From positions 124,001 to 188,000 of the forward strand of contig NZ_QUNO01000009.1 in NCBI RefSeq assembly GCF_003387475.1: 64,000 bases of DNA, written 5' to 3'. Below the pieces are notes generated by a model. The model was given only the letters and a program-made list of their open reading frames with translations, did not search any database and had not been told where the DNA came from. The stretch's first letter is position 1; every line of letters begins with the position of its first letter. Below are positions 32,837 through 41,527 of this stretch, piece by piece. Source of the DNA: Kutzneria buriramensis (lineage in GTDB: Bacteria > Actinomycetota > Actinomycetes > Mycobacteriales > Pseudonocardiaceae). A program made the position numbers and the translations under genes.

Positions 32837-35800
32837 ATGTCGACGGACGACCGCGAGGCGGAGCTGTACGCCAGGGACCCGCAGGTGCGGGACGCGAGGC
32901 CGGATGACGCGATCACGGCGGCGCTCCGCGAGCCGGGGCTGTCGCTGGACCGGCAGGTCGAGCTGGTGATGAGCGGCTACTCGGACCGCCCGGCGCTGGG
33001 CGACCGAGCCGCGGAGACCGTGACGGATCCCGCGACCGGCCGAGCCACGCGCCGCCTGCTGCCGCGCTTCGACACCGTGACCTACGGCGAGCTCTGGGAA
33101 CGCGCCGCCGCGATCAGCACCGAGTGGCGACAGACCCTCAAGCCCGGGGACGTGGTGTGCTCGCTGGGCTTCACCAGCGGCGACTACGTGACCATCGACC
33201 TGGCGTGCATCCGCAGCGGCGCGCTGTCCGTGCCGTTGCAGAACAGCGCGACGGCCGCCAGTCTGAAGCCGATCATCGCGGAGACCGAGCCCGTGCTGAT
33301 GGCGACCAGCATCGCGCTCGTGGACGTCGCCATCGGCGCCACCGAGGACAGCGCCTCGCTGCGACGGATCGTGGTGTTCGACTACCACCCCGAGGTGGAC
33401 GACGAGCGTGAGAAGTTCGAGGCGGCACGGCAGCAGCTGGCCGCAAAGGGAATCGCCCTCGACACACTGTCCACTGTGGTCGAAAACGGCCGTCAGCTGC
33501 CGCCGGTCCCCGCGCACGGTTGGGAGCCGGACGAACTTGCCCTGCTGGTGTACACCTCCGGCAGCACCGGCACGCCGAAGGGCGCGATGTACCCGTCCTG
33601 GCTGGTCGGCACGCTCTGGCGGGGCGTGTTCCAGATCAGCCGCCAGACGATGCCCTCCATCGGCCTCAACTACATGCCGCTCAACCACGTTGCCGGCCGC
33701 ATAATGGTGGTCAAGTCGCTGATCCGCGGCGGCACGTGCTACTTCACCGCCCGCAGCGACCTCTCCACGCTGTTCGAGGACTTCGAGCTGGCCCGGCCGA
33801 CCGAGGCGATGCTCGTGCCACGCGTCTGCGACATGCTCTACCAGCGCCACCGCCACGACGACGCCCGCCTCCTGGGCGGCCGCATGCTGTGGGCGATGAC
33901 CGGATCGGCGCCGCTGTCCGCGGAGATCGCCGAGTTCATGGGGTCCCGCCTCGGCTTCGCGCCGATCGACGGCTTCGGCTCCACCGAGGCCGGCGAGATC
34001 CTCATGGACGGCAGGGTGTCCCGCCCTCCGGTCCTGGACTACAAGCTCGACGACGTGCCCGAACTGGGCTACTACCACACCGACACGCCGCATCCGCGCG
34101 GCGAACTGCTGCTGCGGTCCGCGACGCTCACCCCCGGCTACTACAAGCGGCCCGATGTCACGGCGGAGGTCTTCGACGAGGACGGCTACTACCGCACCGG
34201 CGACATCATGGCCGAGATCGCGCCGGATCACCTCGTGTACGTGGACCGCCGCAAGAACGTGCTCAAGCTGTCGCAGGGCGAGTTCGTGGCAGTGTCCAAA
34301 CTGGAGGCTCTGTTCGTCGCCAGCCCGCTGATCCGCCAGATCTACGTGTACGGCAGCAGCGAGCGCGCCTACCTGCTCGCGGTGATCGTGCCGGCCGAGG
34401 ACGCGACCAAGCCGGCGATTGCCGAATCGCTGCACCGGATCGCCCGCGACGCCGGCCTGAACTCGTACGAGGTCCCGCGCGACTTCCTACTCGTGGACGA
34501 GCCCTTCACCACGGCGAACGGCCTGCTCACCGACTTGCGGAAGCTGATGCGGCCACGGCTGAAGGACCGCTACGGGGCCGCGCTGGAGGCGCTGTACCAG
34601 GAGCTCGCCGACCGTGAGACGAGCGAGGTGGACGCGCTGCGGCGGGCCGGCCGCGAACAGCCGGTGCTCGACGCCGTGCTGCGCGCCGCACAGGCCGTGC
34701 TGAGCCACTCCCCCGCCCCGGACAGCCACTTCACCGATCTCGGCGGCGATTCGCTGTCCGCGCTGACGTTTTCCACCCTGCTCAGGGAGATCTTCGACGT
34801 CGACGTGCCGGTCGGCACGGTCATCGGGCCGGCCGGCACGCTGCGGCGACTCGCCGAGCACATCGAGTCCGCGCTCGCGTCCGGCGTCACCACACCGACT
34901 GTCGCCACCGTGCACGGCACCGGCCCAGCCCGCGCGTCCGATCTGACGCTGCCCAAGTTCATCGACGCCGGCACGTTGGCAACCGCAGTCTCTCTGAGCC
35001 TTCCTGACGGTCCAATCAGGACGGTGCTACTGACCGGCGCCAACGGCTATCTCGGCCGGTTCCTGTGCCTGGAGTGGTTGGAACGCCTAGCGCCGGTCGG
35101 CGGCAAGCTGATCTGCGTCGTCCGGGGCCGCGACGCCGACGCCGCGTACCAGCGCCTGGAGAGCGTCTTCGACAGCGGCGATCCCGAGCTGCTGCAACAC
35201 TTCCGTGACCTTAGCCCGCACCTGGAGGTCCTCGCCGGCGACATCGGCGAGCCGAACCTGGGCCTGGACAACGAGATGTGGCAACGCCTCGCCGACACCG
35301 TCGACCTGATCAGCCATCCCGCCGCGCTGGTCAACCACGTGCTGCCCTACGAGCAGTTGTTCGGGCCGAACGTGGTCGGCACCGCCGAGCTGATCCGTCT
35401 CGCCCTGACCACCAAGCTCAAGCCCGTCACCTACCTGTCGACGGTCGCCGTCATCGACGGGCAGGCGTCGATCGCCGACGAGGACGCCGACATCCGCGTC
35501 ACCAGCACCGTTCGGGAACTCGGCGACGACTACGCCAATGGCTACGCCACCAGCAAGTGGGCCGGCGAGGTTCTGCTTCGCGAGGCCCATGACCTGTGCG
35601 GGCTGCCGGTGGCGGTGTTCCGCTCCGACATGATCCTCGCGCACAGCCGCTACCGTGGACAGCTGAACGTGCCGGACATGTTCACTCGCTTGCTGCTCAG
35701 CGTCCTCGCCACCGGCGTCGCACCGAAGTCTTTCTACCGCGCCGACTCCGCGGCGCACTACGACGGGCTGCCGGTGGACTTCACCGCCGAGGCCGTCACC

Positions 35801-36190
35801 ACGCTCGGCGAGCAGGCGACCAGCGGGTTCCACACGTTCAACGTGCTCAACCCCCATGCCGACGGCATCTCGCTGGACGTGTTCGTGGACTGGCTGATCG
35901 CCGCCGGCCACACCATCGTCCGCGTCGACGACTACGGGGCGTGGTTCACCCGCTTCGAACGTGCGATCCGCGCCCTGCCGGAGCGGCAGCGCCAGCACTC
36001 CCTCCTGCCGCTGCTGCACGCCTTCGCCACGCCCGCCGAGCCCGTCAACGGCGCCGGCGTCCCGGTCGACCGCTTCCAGGCCGCCGTGCAGGCCGCGAAG
36101 ATCGGACCCGACAAGGACATCCCCCACATCACCGAGGAGTTGATCCGCAAGTACGCCGCGGACCTGCGGCGGCTGAGCCTCATTCGCTGA
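32837..36190 (+). CDS. car: Carboxylic acid reductase (CAR), A-T-R three-domain enzyme
   Basis: 1117 aa. Reduces a carboxylic acid to the aldehyde using ATP and NADPH. Adenylation domain: [15 protein letters not shown] (from Y239) and [11 protein letters not shown]. Thiolation domain: [10 protein letters not shown] with the phosphopantetheine serine S639. Reductase domain: NADPH loop [13 protein letters not shown] (about 729-742) and the short-chain-dehydrogenase pair in YATSK (Y903, K907). It needs a PPTase, none of which is in the window. ATG 32837 lies after GGGGAAGG; the open frame begins at GTG 32828. Its stop overlaps the TetR gene by 11 bases. Confidence 0.94.
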   Translation: MSTDDREAELYARDPQVRDARPDDAITAALREPGLSLDRQVELVMSGYSDRPALGDRAAETVTDPATGRATRRLLPRFDTVTYGELWERAAAISTEWRQTLKPGDVVCSLGFTSGDYVTIDLACIRSGALSVPLQNSATAASLKPIIAETEPVLMATSIALVDVAIGATEDSASLRRIVVFDYHPEVDDEREKFEAARQQLAAKGIALDTLSTVVENGRQLPPVPAHGWEPDELALLVYTSGSTGTPKGAMYPSWLVGTLWRGVFQISRQTMPSIGLNYMPLNHVAGRIMVVKSLIRGGTCYFTARSDLSTLFEDFELARPTEAMLVPRVCDMLYQRHRHDDARLLGGRMLWAMTGSAPLSAEIAEFMGSRLGFAPIDGFGSTEAGEILMDGRVSRPPVLDYKLDDVPELGYYHTDTPHPRGELLLRSATLTPGYYKRPDVTAEVFDEDGYYRTGDIMAEIAPDHLVYVDRRKNVLKLSQGEFVAVSKLEALFVASPLIRQIYVYGSSERAYLLAVIVPAEDATKPAIAESLHRIARDAGLNSYEVPRDFLLVDEPFTTANGLLTDLRKLMRPRLKDRYGAALEALYQELADRETSEVDALRRAGREQPVLDAVLRAAQAVLSHSPAPDSHFTDLGGDSLSALTFSTLLREIFDVDVPVGTVIGPAGTLRRLAEHIESALASGVTTPTVATVHGTGPARASDLTLPKFIDAGTLATAVSLSLPDGPIRTVLLTGANGYLGRFLCLEWLERLAPVGGKLICVVRGRDADAAYQRLESVFDSGDPELLQHFRDLSPHLEVLAGDIGEPNLGLDNEMWQRLADTVDLISHPAALVNHVLPYEQLFGPNVVGTAELIRLALTTKLKPVTYLSTVAVIDGQASIADEDADIRVTSTVRELGDDYANGYATSKWAGEVLLREAHDLCGLPVAVFRSDMILAHSRYRGQLNVPDMFTRLLLSVLATGVAPKSFYRADSAAHYDGLPVDFTAEAVTTLGEQATSGFHTFNVLNPHADGISLDVFVDWLIAAGHTIVRVDDYGAWFTRFERAIRALPERQRQHSLLPLLHAFATPAEPVNGAGVPVDRFQAAVQAAKIGPDKDIPHITEELIRKYAADLRRLSLIR

Positions 36191-36737
36191 CGGCACCGCG
36201 CAGGAAGATCGTGCTGACCGCGGCGGCGGCGCCTTCGACGCCGAGTCGGTCCACAAGGGACATTCGCAGCACGGAGTCGAGCAGGCCGACGAAGGTCTGC
36301 ATCAGTAGCTCCGGCGGCAGGTCCGGGCGCACCGCGCCCTCGGCGGCGGCCCGTTCGAAGAACTCGCGAATGGGCCGCCGGATGCGGCGGTCCAACTCGG
36401 CCGGGTCGATGTGCTTGCCGCCGCTGCGGAACAGCGCGAGGTACTTGCCGTTGGCCGCCGCCGTCGCGCGGGCCAGCCGGGCGATGCCCTCCTCGAACGA
36501 AACCGTCGTCAGCTCGGCGTTCTCGACCCGTTCGCCGAGATCGTCCAGCGCGACCTCCGTGAGCGCGCGCATCAGCGACTCGCGGTTCGGGAAGTAGCGG
36601 TAGAGCGTCGCCCGACCGACGCCGGCCGAGTCCGCCACGTCGGCCATGCTCGCCGCGTCGCCGCGCTCCGCCAGCACCGTGGCGGCGACGTCGAGGATGC
36701 CGGCCGCGGCCCGGTCGCGCAGAATGCCCACCCCCAC
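36180..36737 (-). CDS. TetR-family transcriptional regulator
   Basis: 185 aa. N-terminal TetR helix-turn-helix ([31 protein letters not shown]) and a ligand-binding helical C-terminal domain. It is convergent with the CAR gene and divergent from the short-chain dehydrogenase. Two palindromic sites in the 65-base spacer are its likely operators, so it probably represses itself and the dehydrogenase; control of CAR is less clear. Ligand unknown, possibly an acid or aldehyde. Confidence 0.9.
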   Translation of the reverse strand: MGVGILRDRAAAGILDVAATVLAERGDAASMADVADSAGVGRATLYRYFPNRESLMRALTEVALDDLGERVENAELTTVSFEEGIARLARATAAANGKYLALFRSGGKHIDPAELDRRIRRPIREFFERAAAEGAVRPDLPPELLMQTFVGLLDSVLRMSLVDRLGVEGAAAAVSTIFLRGAVSE

Positions 36738-36759
36738 ACGCTACCCGAGTTGACGCCGA

Positions 36760-36793
36760 TGTCTCACAGTGAGACAGTGGTGTCTCACGTGAG
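36760..36793. promoter_or_regulatory. Paired palindromic TetR operator
   Basis: TGTCTCACAGTGAGACA (36760-36776) is a perfect 17-base dyad with 8-base arms. Its half-site TGTCTCAC recurs at 36781-36788 as part of CTCACGTGAG (36784-36793). The two half-sites are 21 bp apart, two helical turns. They lie between the divergent TetR and dehydrogenase genes, ending 9 bases before the dehydrogenase start. Confidence 0.75.
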
Positions 36794-36802
36794 GGGGTAG
36801 CC

Positions 36803-37654
36803 ATGGAACCGGTGCTGATCACCGGATGTTCGTCGGGCATCGGCAGAGCCACCGCATTAGCCCTGGCCCAACGAGGCTTGACCGTGTGGGCGACGGCGCG
36901 CCGGCCCGAGTCACTGGACGCATTGGCCGATGCCGGCTGCCGAGTGCTGCCGCTCGATGTCACCGACGAGCAGTCCAGGATCGCCGCGGTCGAAGCGGTG
37001 GAGGCCGAGCACGGCTCGGTCGGCACACTGGTCAACAACGCCGGCTACGCCCAGGGCGGTCCACTCGAGGAGGTGCGGCTGGACGACGTGCGCCGACAGT
37101 TCGAGACCAACGTGTTCGGCCCGTTACGGATGTGCCAGCTGGTGTTACCCGCGATGCGCGCCGCCGGCCGCGGCCGGATCGTCACCATGGGATCGGCCGC
37201 CGGGCTGATCGGCACGCCCGGCGCGAGCGCATACGGCATGACCAAGTGGGCGCTGGAGAACATGGCCGACTCGCTGCGCTACGAGGTGCGCCGGTTCGGC
37301 GTCGACGTGGTGCTGATGGAACCGGGCGGCGTGCTCACGAACTTCGCCGGCACGGAGACCTCCACCTGGCCGGCGACCGACGGCCCGTACACCGCCTTCC
37401 GACACAACACCCACAAGCAGATGGAGCGATTCTTCCGCGAGGGCTCCCGCGTCGTGTCCAAGCCGGAGGACGTGGCCGCGCTCGTGGTCAGGGCGGTCAC
37501 CGCGCGCCGGCCGCGAACCCGGTACAAGATCGGCGTCGCGCCCCGGTTGATGCCGTTGCTCTACCGCCTCCTGCCCAACCGGTGGTGGGACCGGTTCATG
37601 GCCGGACAGTTCCCGATGGACCAGCCACCCTCCGGTCGACTCAGCACAGCCTAA
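36803..37654 (+). CDS. Short-chain dehydrogenase/reductase
   Basis: 283 aa classical SDR: cofactor loop TGCSSGIGRA (residues 7-16), NNAG, the catalytic serine in GSAAGL and YGMTK. The arginine-rich cofactor region TARRPESL suggests NADP(H). The length and C-terminal extension resemble SDRs acting on retinol- or steroid-like and acyl substrates, but the substrate is unknown. The gene has three TTA leucine codons (36857, 37124, 37145), rare in this high-GC DNA and dependent on the bldA-type tRNA in streptomycete relatives. It is under the TetR operator and may reduce the aldehyde made by CAR. Confidence 0.9.
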   Translation: MEPVLITGCSSGIGRATALALAQRGLTVWATARRPESLDALADAGCRVLPLDVTDEQSRIAAVEAVEAEHGSVGTLVNNAGYAQGGPLEEVRLDDVRRQFETNVFGPLRMCQLVLPAMRAAGRGRIVTMGSAAGLIGTPGASAYGMTKWALENMADSLRYEVRRFGVDVVLMEPGGVLTNFAGTETSTWPATDGPYTAFRHNTHKQMERFFREGSRVVSKPEDVAALVVRAVTARRPRTRYKIGVAPRLMPLLYRLLPNRWWDRFMAGQFPMDQPPSGRLSTA

Positions 37655-37667
37655 CCTAAGTTAGGCT
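37648..37667 (+). promoter_or_regulatory. Iron-box-like palindrome (IdeR/DmdR1 type)
   Basis: AGCCTAAC (37648-37655) and GTTAGGCT (37660-37667) form a perfect dyad with a 4-base centre CTAA. Together with the TTAGGCT core this closely resembles the actinobacterial iron-regulator box. It overlaps the stop codon of the upstream gene and lies 37 bases before the formyltransferase start, a suitable place for iron repression. Confidence 0.7.
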
Positions 37668-37704
37668 GCACTCACCTGATCACCGACCACGGGAGGCACC
37701 CCGC

Positions 37705-38640
37705 ATGCGCGTCGCCATGTTCGGCTACCAGACCTGGGGTCACCGCACCCTGCGGGCCCTGATCGACGCCGGTCACGACGTCGCCCTGGTGGTCACGCAC
37801 CCGCAGAGCGACCACGCCTACGAGCGCATCTGGGCGGACTCCGTCGCCGACCTCGCGGCGAGCAACGGCATCCGGGTGCTGCTGCGGGACCGGCCCGACG
37901 ACGCGGAGCTGCTGGCCGATCTCGCGGCGGCCGACCTGGACCTGATCGTGGCCAACAACTGGCGCACCTGGCTGCCGCCGCAGATCTTCGACCTGCCCCG
38001 GCACGGCACCCTCAACATCCACGACTCGCTGCTGCCGGCCTACGCCGGCTTCTCCCCCATCATCTGGGCCCTGCTCAACGACGAGCCAGAGGTCGGCGTG
38101 ACCGCGCACATGATGGACGCCGAGCTCGACGCCGGCGACATCGTGCTGCAACGGGCGGTCGCGGTCGGCCCGACCGACACGGCGACCGATCTCTTCCATC
38201 GCACCGTCGACTTGATCGCGCCGATCACCGCCGAGGCGATCGAGCTGATCGAGACCGGCTTCACCCCGGTGCCGCAGGACCGGTCCAAGGCCAGCTTCTT
38301 CCACAAGCGGGCCAAGCGGGACAGCCGGATCGACTGGACGCAGTCGCCGTACGACATCGAACGGCTCGTGCGCGCCCAGTCCAACCCGTACCCCAACGCC
38401 TTCACCCACCACCGCGGCGAGGAGCTGCGCGTGGTCAAGGCGTCCGTCTCGACGGGCCACTACGGCGGGACGCCGGGCCGGATCTTCATCCGCGAGGGCG
38501 ACGGCGTGGTGATCGTCGCCGGTCCCGACGCCCGCCGCGGCACCTCGCCCGGCCTGGTGATCGAACGCGTCCGCACCGCCGACGGCGCCGAACTGGCCGC
38601 CGCCGACTACTTCAAGACCATGGGCGGCTACCTGGATTGA
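37705..38640 (+). CDS. Formyltransferase of the siderophore N5-hydroxyornithine type (Fmt-like)
   Basis: 311 aa with the methionyl-tRNA formyltransferase fold. The N-terminal domain has the catalytic trio: NIHDSLLPAYAGFSP (Asn, His) and LDAGDIV (Asp). The C-terminal OB-like domain is present (QSNPYPNAFTHHRGEELRVV). The N terminus MFGYQTWGHRTLRALIDAGH differs from housekeeping Fmt and resembles proteins that formylate hydroxyornithine in coelichelin- or erythrochelin-like siderophores, using formyl-tetrahydrofolate. The iron-box palindrome upstream supports an iron-related role. No peptide synthetase gene is nearby; the prophage begins immediately after it. Confidence 0.82.
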   Translation: MRVAMFGYQTWGHRTLRALIDAGHDVALVVTHPQSDHAYERIWADSVADLAASNGIRVLLRDRPDDAELLADLAAADLDLIVANNWRTWLPPQIFDLPRHGTLNIHDSLLPAYAGFSPIIWALLNDEPEVGVTAHMMDAELDAGDIVLQRAVAVGPTDTATDLFHRTVDLIAPITAEAIELIETGFTPVPQDRSKASFFHKRAKRDSRIDWTQSPYDIERLVRAQSNPYPNAFTHHRGEELRVVKASVSTGHYGGTPGRIFIREGDGVVIVAGPDARRGTSPGLVIERVRTADGAELAAADYFKTMGGYLD

Positions 38641-38661
38641 GATCCCACACCATCGATGCCT

Positions 38662-38685
38662 CTGACCTGCACTTCTGCGGGTCAG
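38662..38685 (+). terminator. Small hairpin after the formyltransferase gene
   Basis: CTGACC (38662-38667) pairs with GGTCAG (38680-38685), with an additional GCA/TGC pair inside. It lies 22 bases after the stop and in the interval where the prophage attachment site must be, so it could be terminator, att arm or both. Confidence 0.45.
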
Positions 38686-38733
38686 GGCCATCAATCTAGA
38701 CAAGCTCAGCGCTGCCAGTCAAGATATCGACCC

Positions 38734-39693
38734 ATGTCCTCCGACCCCGTATCCGCCAAGGACACCGCCCGGCGGACCGCGACCAGTACTGCGGACACCC
38801 TTACCGCTGAAGACCTGACCGAGCTGCTGGATTCGTGGCTGCTGCACCTGCGCGCGGAGCGCAAGAGCAAACAGACGGTAAAAAACTACCGCGACGGGGT
38901 GCGCCGGTTCCTCGTCTGGAGCGCGGAGGCGAGGGTTGAGCCGACGCTGACCAAACCGGTGGTCAACCAGTTCGTCGCCGACCTGATCGAGGCCGGCGCC
39001 GAAGGCTCGACCGCGGTGTCACGGCAGCTCGCGGTGCGGCAGTTCTCGAAGTGGCTGGCCGACGAGGGCGAGATCGACCGGGACGAACTGCTCGGCCTGA
39101 AACGACCAAAGCTGGATGAAAAGGTCATCGAGCCGCTGACCGACGAGCAGCTGATCGCCTTCTTCGCGGCTTGCAAAGGCAAGGAGTTTCGGGACCGCCG
39201 GGACGAGGCGCTGGCACGGACGATGGCCGAGACCATGTGCCGAAGCGATGAAGCTCTCAACATGACGGTCTCCGACACGGACCTCAAGCGTGGCCTCGCG
39301 GTGATCCGCCGAGGCAAGGGCGGCAAGGGCCGACTGGTCCCGTTCGGCGCTAAGACCGGCGTCGCACTGGACCGCTACCTGCGGATGCGGCGCACGCACC
39401 GACTAGCCGGCACGAACGATCTCTGGCTCGGCGCCCGCGGCAAGGGGTTCGGCTACTACGGGCTGTACGTCGCGCTGACCCGGCGGGCCGAGATGGCCGG
39501 CATCCCCGACTTCCACCCGCACAGACTCAGAGCCACCGGGGCAACCAACTGGCTGGCCGCCGGCGGCAGCGAGGGTGGCCTGATGGCGGTCGCTGGCTGG
39601 GCCCGGCCGGACATGCTCCTCCGCTACACCAAATTCACCCGGAACGAGCGGGCGATTGATGAAGCGCGTGGACTCAATCTGGGTGACCTGTAG
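38734..39693 (+). CDS. int: Phage tyrosine recombinase (integrase)
   Basis: 319 aa. N-terminal SAM-like core-binding domain (LLDSWLLHLRAERKSKQTVK, about residues 30-115) and catalytic domain with R170 (ETMCRSDEAL), the lysine in the RRGKGGKGR hairpin, H263 and R266 (HPHRLRATGATNW), and the nucleophile Y298 (LLRYTKF). The usual second His is W/A in GWARPD. It integrates and probably excises the element. ATG 38734 is chosen because the extension to 38656 has no domain character. It reads into the prophage, with its own terminator behind it. Confidence 0.92.
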   Translation: MSSDPVSAKDTARRTATSTADTLTAEDLTELLDSWLLHLRAERKSKQTVKNYRDGVRRFLVWSAEARVEPTLTKPVVNQFVADLIEAGAEGSTAVSRQLAVRQFSKWLADEGEIDRDELLGLKRPKLDEKVIEPLTDEQLIAFFAACKGKEFRDRRDEALARTMAETMCRSDEALNMTVSDTDLKRGLAVIRRGKGGKGRLVPFGAKTGVALDRYLRMRRTHRLAGTNDLWLGARGKGFGYYGLYVALTRRAEMAGIPDFHPHRLRATGATNWLAAGGSEGGLMAVAGWARPDMLLRYTKFTRNERAIDEARGLNLGDL

Positions 39694-39704
39694 CCCAAAC
39701 GCGT

Positions 39705-39745
39705 GAATGCCGGACCCGATGACCGGGGGATCGGGTCCGGCATTC
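39705..39745 (+). terminator. 16-bp hairpin after the integrase gene
   Basis: GAATGCCGGACCCGAT (39705-39720) pairs perfectly with 39730-39745 around a 9-base loop, 12 bases after the integrase stop. It also faces the end of the leftward gene at 39753, so it can serve both transcripts. Confidence 0.85.
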
Positions 39746-39752
39746 TCGGCAA

Positions 39753-40028
39753 TCAGTCCACTGGCCGCAGAGTGCGAACACATCCCGTGTCGGGTTCGAT
39801 CCCGACAGCAATCAGCGCCGCCTGCGCCCGGCGTCTCTTTCTCTCGATCGCATCTCGCACTAGAAGGTCGCCCGCGACGACGCACGAGATGATCCACAGC
39901 GATCGAACGAGATCAGTCCACGCCAACATCGGCCGCGACGGATCCGCCATCAGGTCGTACGTGAATCCGTAGCCGTAGACGACCGTCAAAACAAGCGCGA
40001 CCGACAGAACTCCACCCCTAAGAGCCAC
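39753..40028 (-). CDS. Small membrane protein of the prophage
   Basis: 91 aa, not recognised. Two hydrophobic segments (about residues 3-25, and about 40-55 around LWIISCVVAGDLLVRD) suggest a two-pass membrane protein with a basic cytoplasmic RKRRRAQAA stretch and a short tail. GTG at 40028 is chosen because GGAGGAG lies 4-11 bases upstream; the longer ATG start is unsupported. It lies downstream of the repressor on the same strand, the place of lysogenic-conversion or superinfection-exclusion genes; that role is an inference. Confidence 0.6.
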   Translation of the reverse strand: MALRGGVLSVALVLTVVYGYGFTYDLMADPSRPMLAWTDLVRSLWIISCVVAGDLLVRDAIERKRRRAQAALIAVGIEPDTGCVRTLRPVD

Positions 40029-40158
40029 GCCGCTCCTCCTATCGACCCGAGCCACCCATGCGGGTCATCGTGTAATGGTTGAATCGTCACGAAGACAACG
40101 CAGTGTTAACGACTTAGGCCGTGAGTTGGAGGAATGGCGCATATATCGCTCGAATGGA

Positions 40159-40614
40159 CTAGCTAACGGTGCGGTCCCTGCGCTGATTACCGGGCCCACC
40201 CGGGGGCGGCGGCTCCCGTAGCGCGAGCGCACGGCGTAGGAATTCGTCGGCGACCTCGCGCCCCATGACCTCCTCGACGTCCTGCCGCAGCGCCACCAGC
40301 TCCTCGGGCGTCGCACTGAGGATGCGGGTTCGCGTGCGTACGACCTCCGCTCGCGCGGGCGCCGGAAGATCGGGTGCAGTCGTGACGAGACCGGCGAGCA
40401 CATCGGCGACGGTGCCGGCCGGCAGCTGAAGGGCTTGTTCAATGCCGGCGTAGTTGTACTCCTCCGGGCGAACGCGCCCCTTCTCCCAGGTGATCCAGGT
40501 CTGGCGATGGACGCCGGCCAGGTCGGCGGCGCGTGGCTGGCTCAGCCGTAGCGCCTTCCGTCGAGGTGCGATCAGCTCCGCAAGCGTCAGCGGCTTCTGA
40601 CTGTTCACGTCCAT
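40159..40614 (-). CDS. XRE-family regulator, likely prophage repressor
   Basis: 151 aa. A Cro/C1-type helix-turn-helix covers about residues 10-62 (LIAPRRKALRLSQPRAADLA, GVHRQTWITWEKGRVRP). The C-terminal half is charged and helical (RTRILSATPEELVALRQDVE) and has no LexA-like protease motif. It is leftward, facing away from the rightward small XRE gene, the usual geometry of a repressor/Cro pair. GGGGG lies before the ATG. Likely maintains lysogeny by binding the repeats in the 111-base spacer. Confidence 0.85.
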   Translation of the reverse strand: MDVNSQKPLTLAELIAPRRKALRLSQPRAADLAGVHRQTWITWEKGRVRPEEYNYAGIEQALQLPAGTVADVLAGLVTTAPDLPAPARAEVVRTRTRILSATPEELVALRQDVEEVMGREVADEFLRRALALREPPPPGGPGNQRRDRTVS

Positions 40615-40628
40615 GCCCCCGATGATTC

Positions 40629-40707
40629 CAGTCTGATCCCGTATGAACCAGTATGTCCTACCGTTACTGACGTGTCACGCAGTCTGAGGTTGTCTATTGC
40701 AGTATGA
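40629..40707. promoter_or_regulatory. Immunity-region operator: duplicated CAGTCTGA/CAGTATG sites
   Basis: CAGTCTGA occurs at 40629 and 40680, CAGTATGT at 40649 and CAGTATGA at 40700. The two pairs have identical 20-bp internal spacing and lie 51 bp apart, between the divergent repressor and Cro-like genes. An extra CGTATGAA lies at 40640. This is the expected place for repressor operators and both promoters. Confidence 0.7.
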
Positions 40708-40725
40708 GGCTGTACGTTCCCCGCT

Positions 40726-40983
40726 ATGATCACGACAACCGCCAACGTCGCCATCGCCCGCGACGTGCTCCGCCGGCGGCGTCAACTCTGCGGCGAGACA
40801 CAGGAGTCCCTCGCCGAGAAGGCGAACGTCACCTCCGGCTACATCAGCCACATCGAGATCGGTCGTCGCACGTTGGTCAGTCCGCCTGTGTTCGTCCGGA
40901 TCTGCGAAGCCCTCGGGCTCATGAGCGCCACGGAGCGCGAGCAGCTGATCCGTACGGACGACGACACGGACGGCGACGCATGA
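40726..40983 (+). CDS. Small XRE-family (Cro-like) DNA-binding protein
   Basis: 85 aa, essentially one helix-turn-helix domain: VLRRRRQLCGETQESLAEKA, NVTSGYISHIEIGRRTL. The acidic tail is DDDTDGDA. It is the first gene of the rightward early operon and diverges from the repressor. No ribosome-binding site is visible before ATG 40726 and the AT-rich CTATGATC context suggests a leaderless start. Probably the Cro-type switch protein or early activator. Confidence 0.85.
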   Translation: MITTTANVAIARDVLRRRRQLCGETQESLAEKANVTSGYISHIEIGRRTLVSPPVFVRICEALGLMSATEREQLIRTDDDTDGDA

Positions 40984-41234
40984 CGCCGGAGCAGCGTCGG
41001 ATGCGCGCCCAAGCCGGCGCCCACTCCATGTGGGCGAAAACCGGCGACCGGACCGAGCGCACCGCGATCGCGCGCAAGAAGTTCCTTGACCGGTTCGAGA
41101 AGCAGGTCGACCCCAACGGCGAGCTCACCCCCGCCGAGCGCGCCAAGCGCGCCGCCAGCGCCCGCCGGGCCTACTTCACGGGGTTGGCCCTCCGGTCGTC
41201 CGTCGCCCGCGCCGCCCGCAAGAAGCCCGCCTAG
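40980..41234 (+). CDS. Small basic phage protein
   Basis: 84 aa, not recognised. It starts in an ATGA overlap with the XRE gene. Rich in Arg, Lys and Ala with helical segments (LTPAERAKRAASARRAYFTG); the alternation of basic residues suggests nucleic-acid contact. Proteins of this size and composition are common in the early region of actinobacterial prophages. Function unknown. Confidence 0.6.
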   Translation: MTPEQRRMRAQAGAHSMWAKTGDRTERTAIARKKFLDRFEKQVDPNGELTPAERAKRAASARRAYFTGLALRSSVARAARKKPA

Positions 41235-41245
41235 CGCAAACAAGA

Positions 41246-41277
41246 GCGGGCCGCCCGGCAGCCACCGGACGACCCGC
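41246..41277 (+). promoter_or_regulatory. GC-rich leader hairpin (imperfect)
   Basis: 41246-41258 pairs with 41265-41277 with two mismatches around CAGCCA. It fills the gap between two early genes and is followed by a purine-rich site (ACAGGAG). It is one of four such hairpins at the non-overlapping junctions of the early operon. Confidence 0.5.
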
Positions 41278-41301
41278 GTGACCACAGGAGTGCTGACCTC
41301 C

Positions 41302-41448
41302 GTGACCGATTCCCAGCCTACCGGCCGTCACCGGCGGCCCGAGAGCGACGAGACCGATGCCGAACGCACCCAGCGCCATCCGGCGCTGCAGCAGGTCGTC
41401 GACGACTGGCTCACCGAGTGGCCGTCGACCGACCCCGACAGGTCGTAA
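41302..41448 (+). CDS. Small acidic hypothetical protein
   Basis: 48 aa, hydrophilic and acidic (ESDETDAERTQRHPALQQVV), no known domain. GTG at 41302 has GGAG 12 bases upstream, a loose spacing, so support is moderate. It sits between two hairpins in the early region and is the only frame here in keeping with the gene order. Confidence 0.4.
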   Translation: MTDSQPTGRHRRPESDETDAERTQRHPALQQVVDDWLTEWPSTDPDRS

Positions 41449-41471
41449 CCCCTTCTCCCCCAACACAAAGC

Positions 41472-41502
41472 TGGACCGCCCGGCTCTCACCCGGGCGGTC
41501 CA
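41472..41502 (+). promoter_or_regulatory. Perfect 12-bp leader hairpin
   Basis: TGGACCGCCCGG (41472-41483) pairs exactly with 41491-41502, loop CTCTCAC. It lies 25 bases before the next start (41528). It could be an attenuator/terminator between early genes or an RNA-stability element. Confidence 0.65.
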
Positions 41503-41527
41503 CGTGACCAACGAATTCGAGGCTCCG

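Noticed and set aside
38641-38733. tRNA gene as phage attachment site
   Set aside because: No tRNA-like sequence is found between the formyltransferase and the integrase; the att core cannot be set with one end only.
40065-40442. 125-codon leftward frame beside the repressor
   Set aside because: It overlaps the helix-turn-helix repressor gene in another frame and is Arg/Ser low-complexity.
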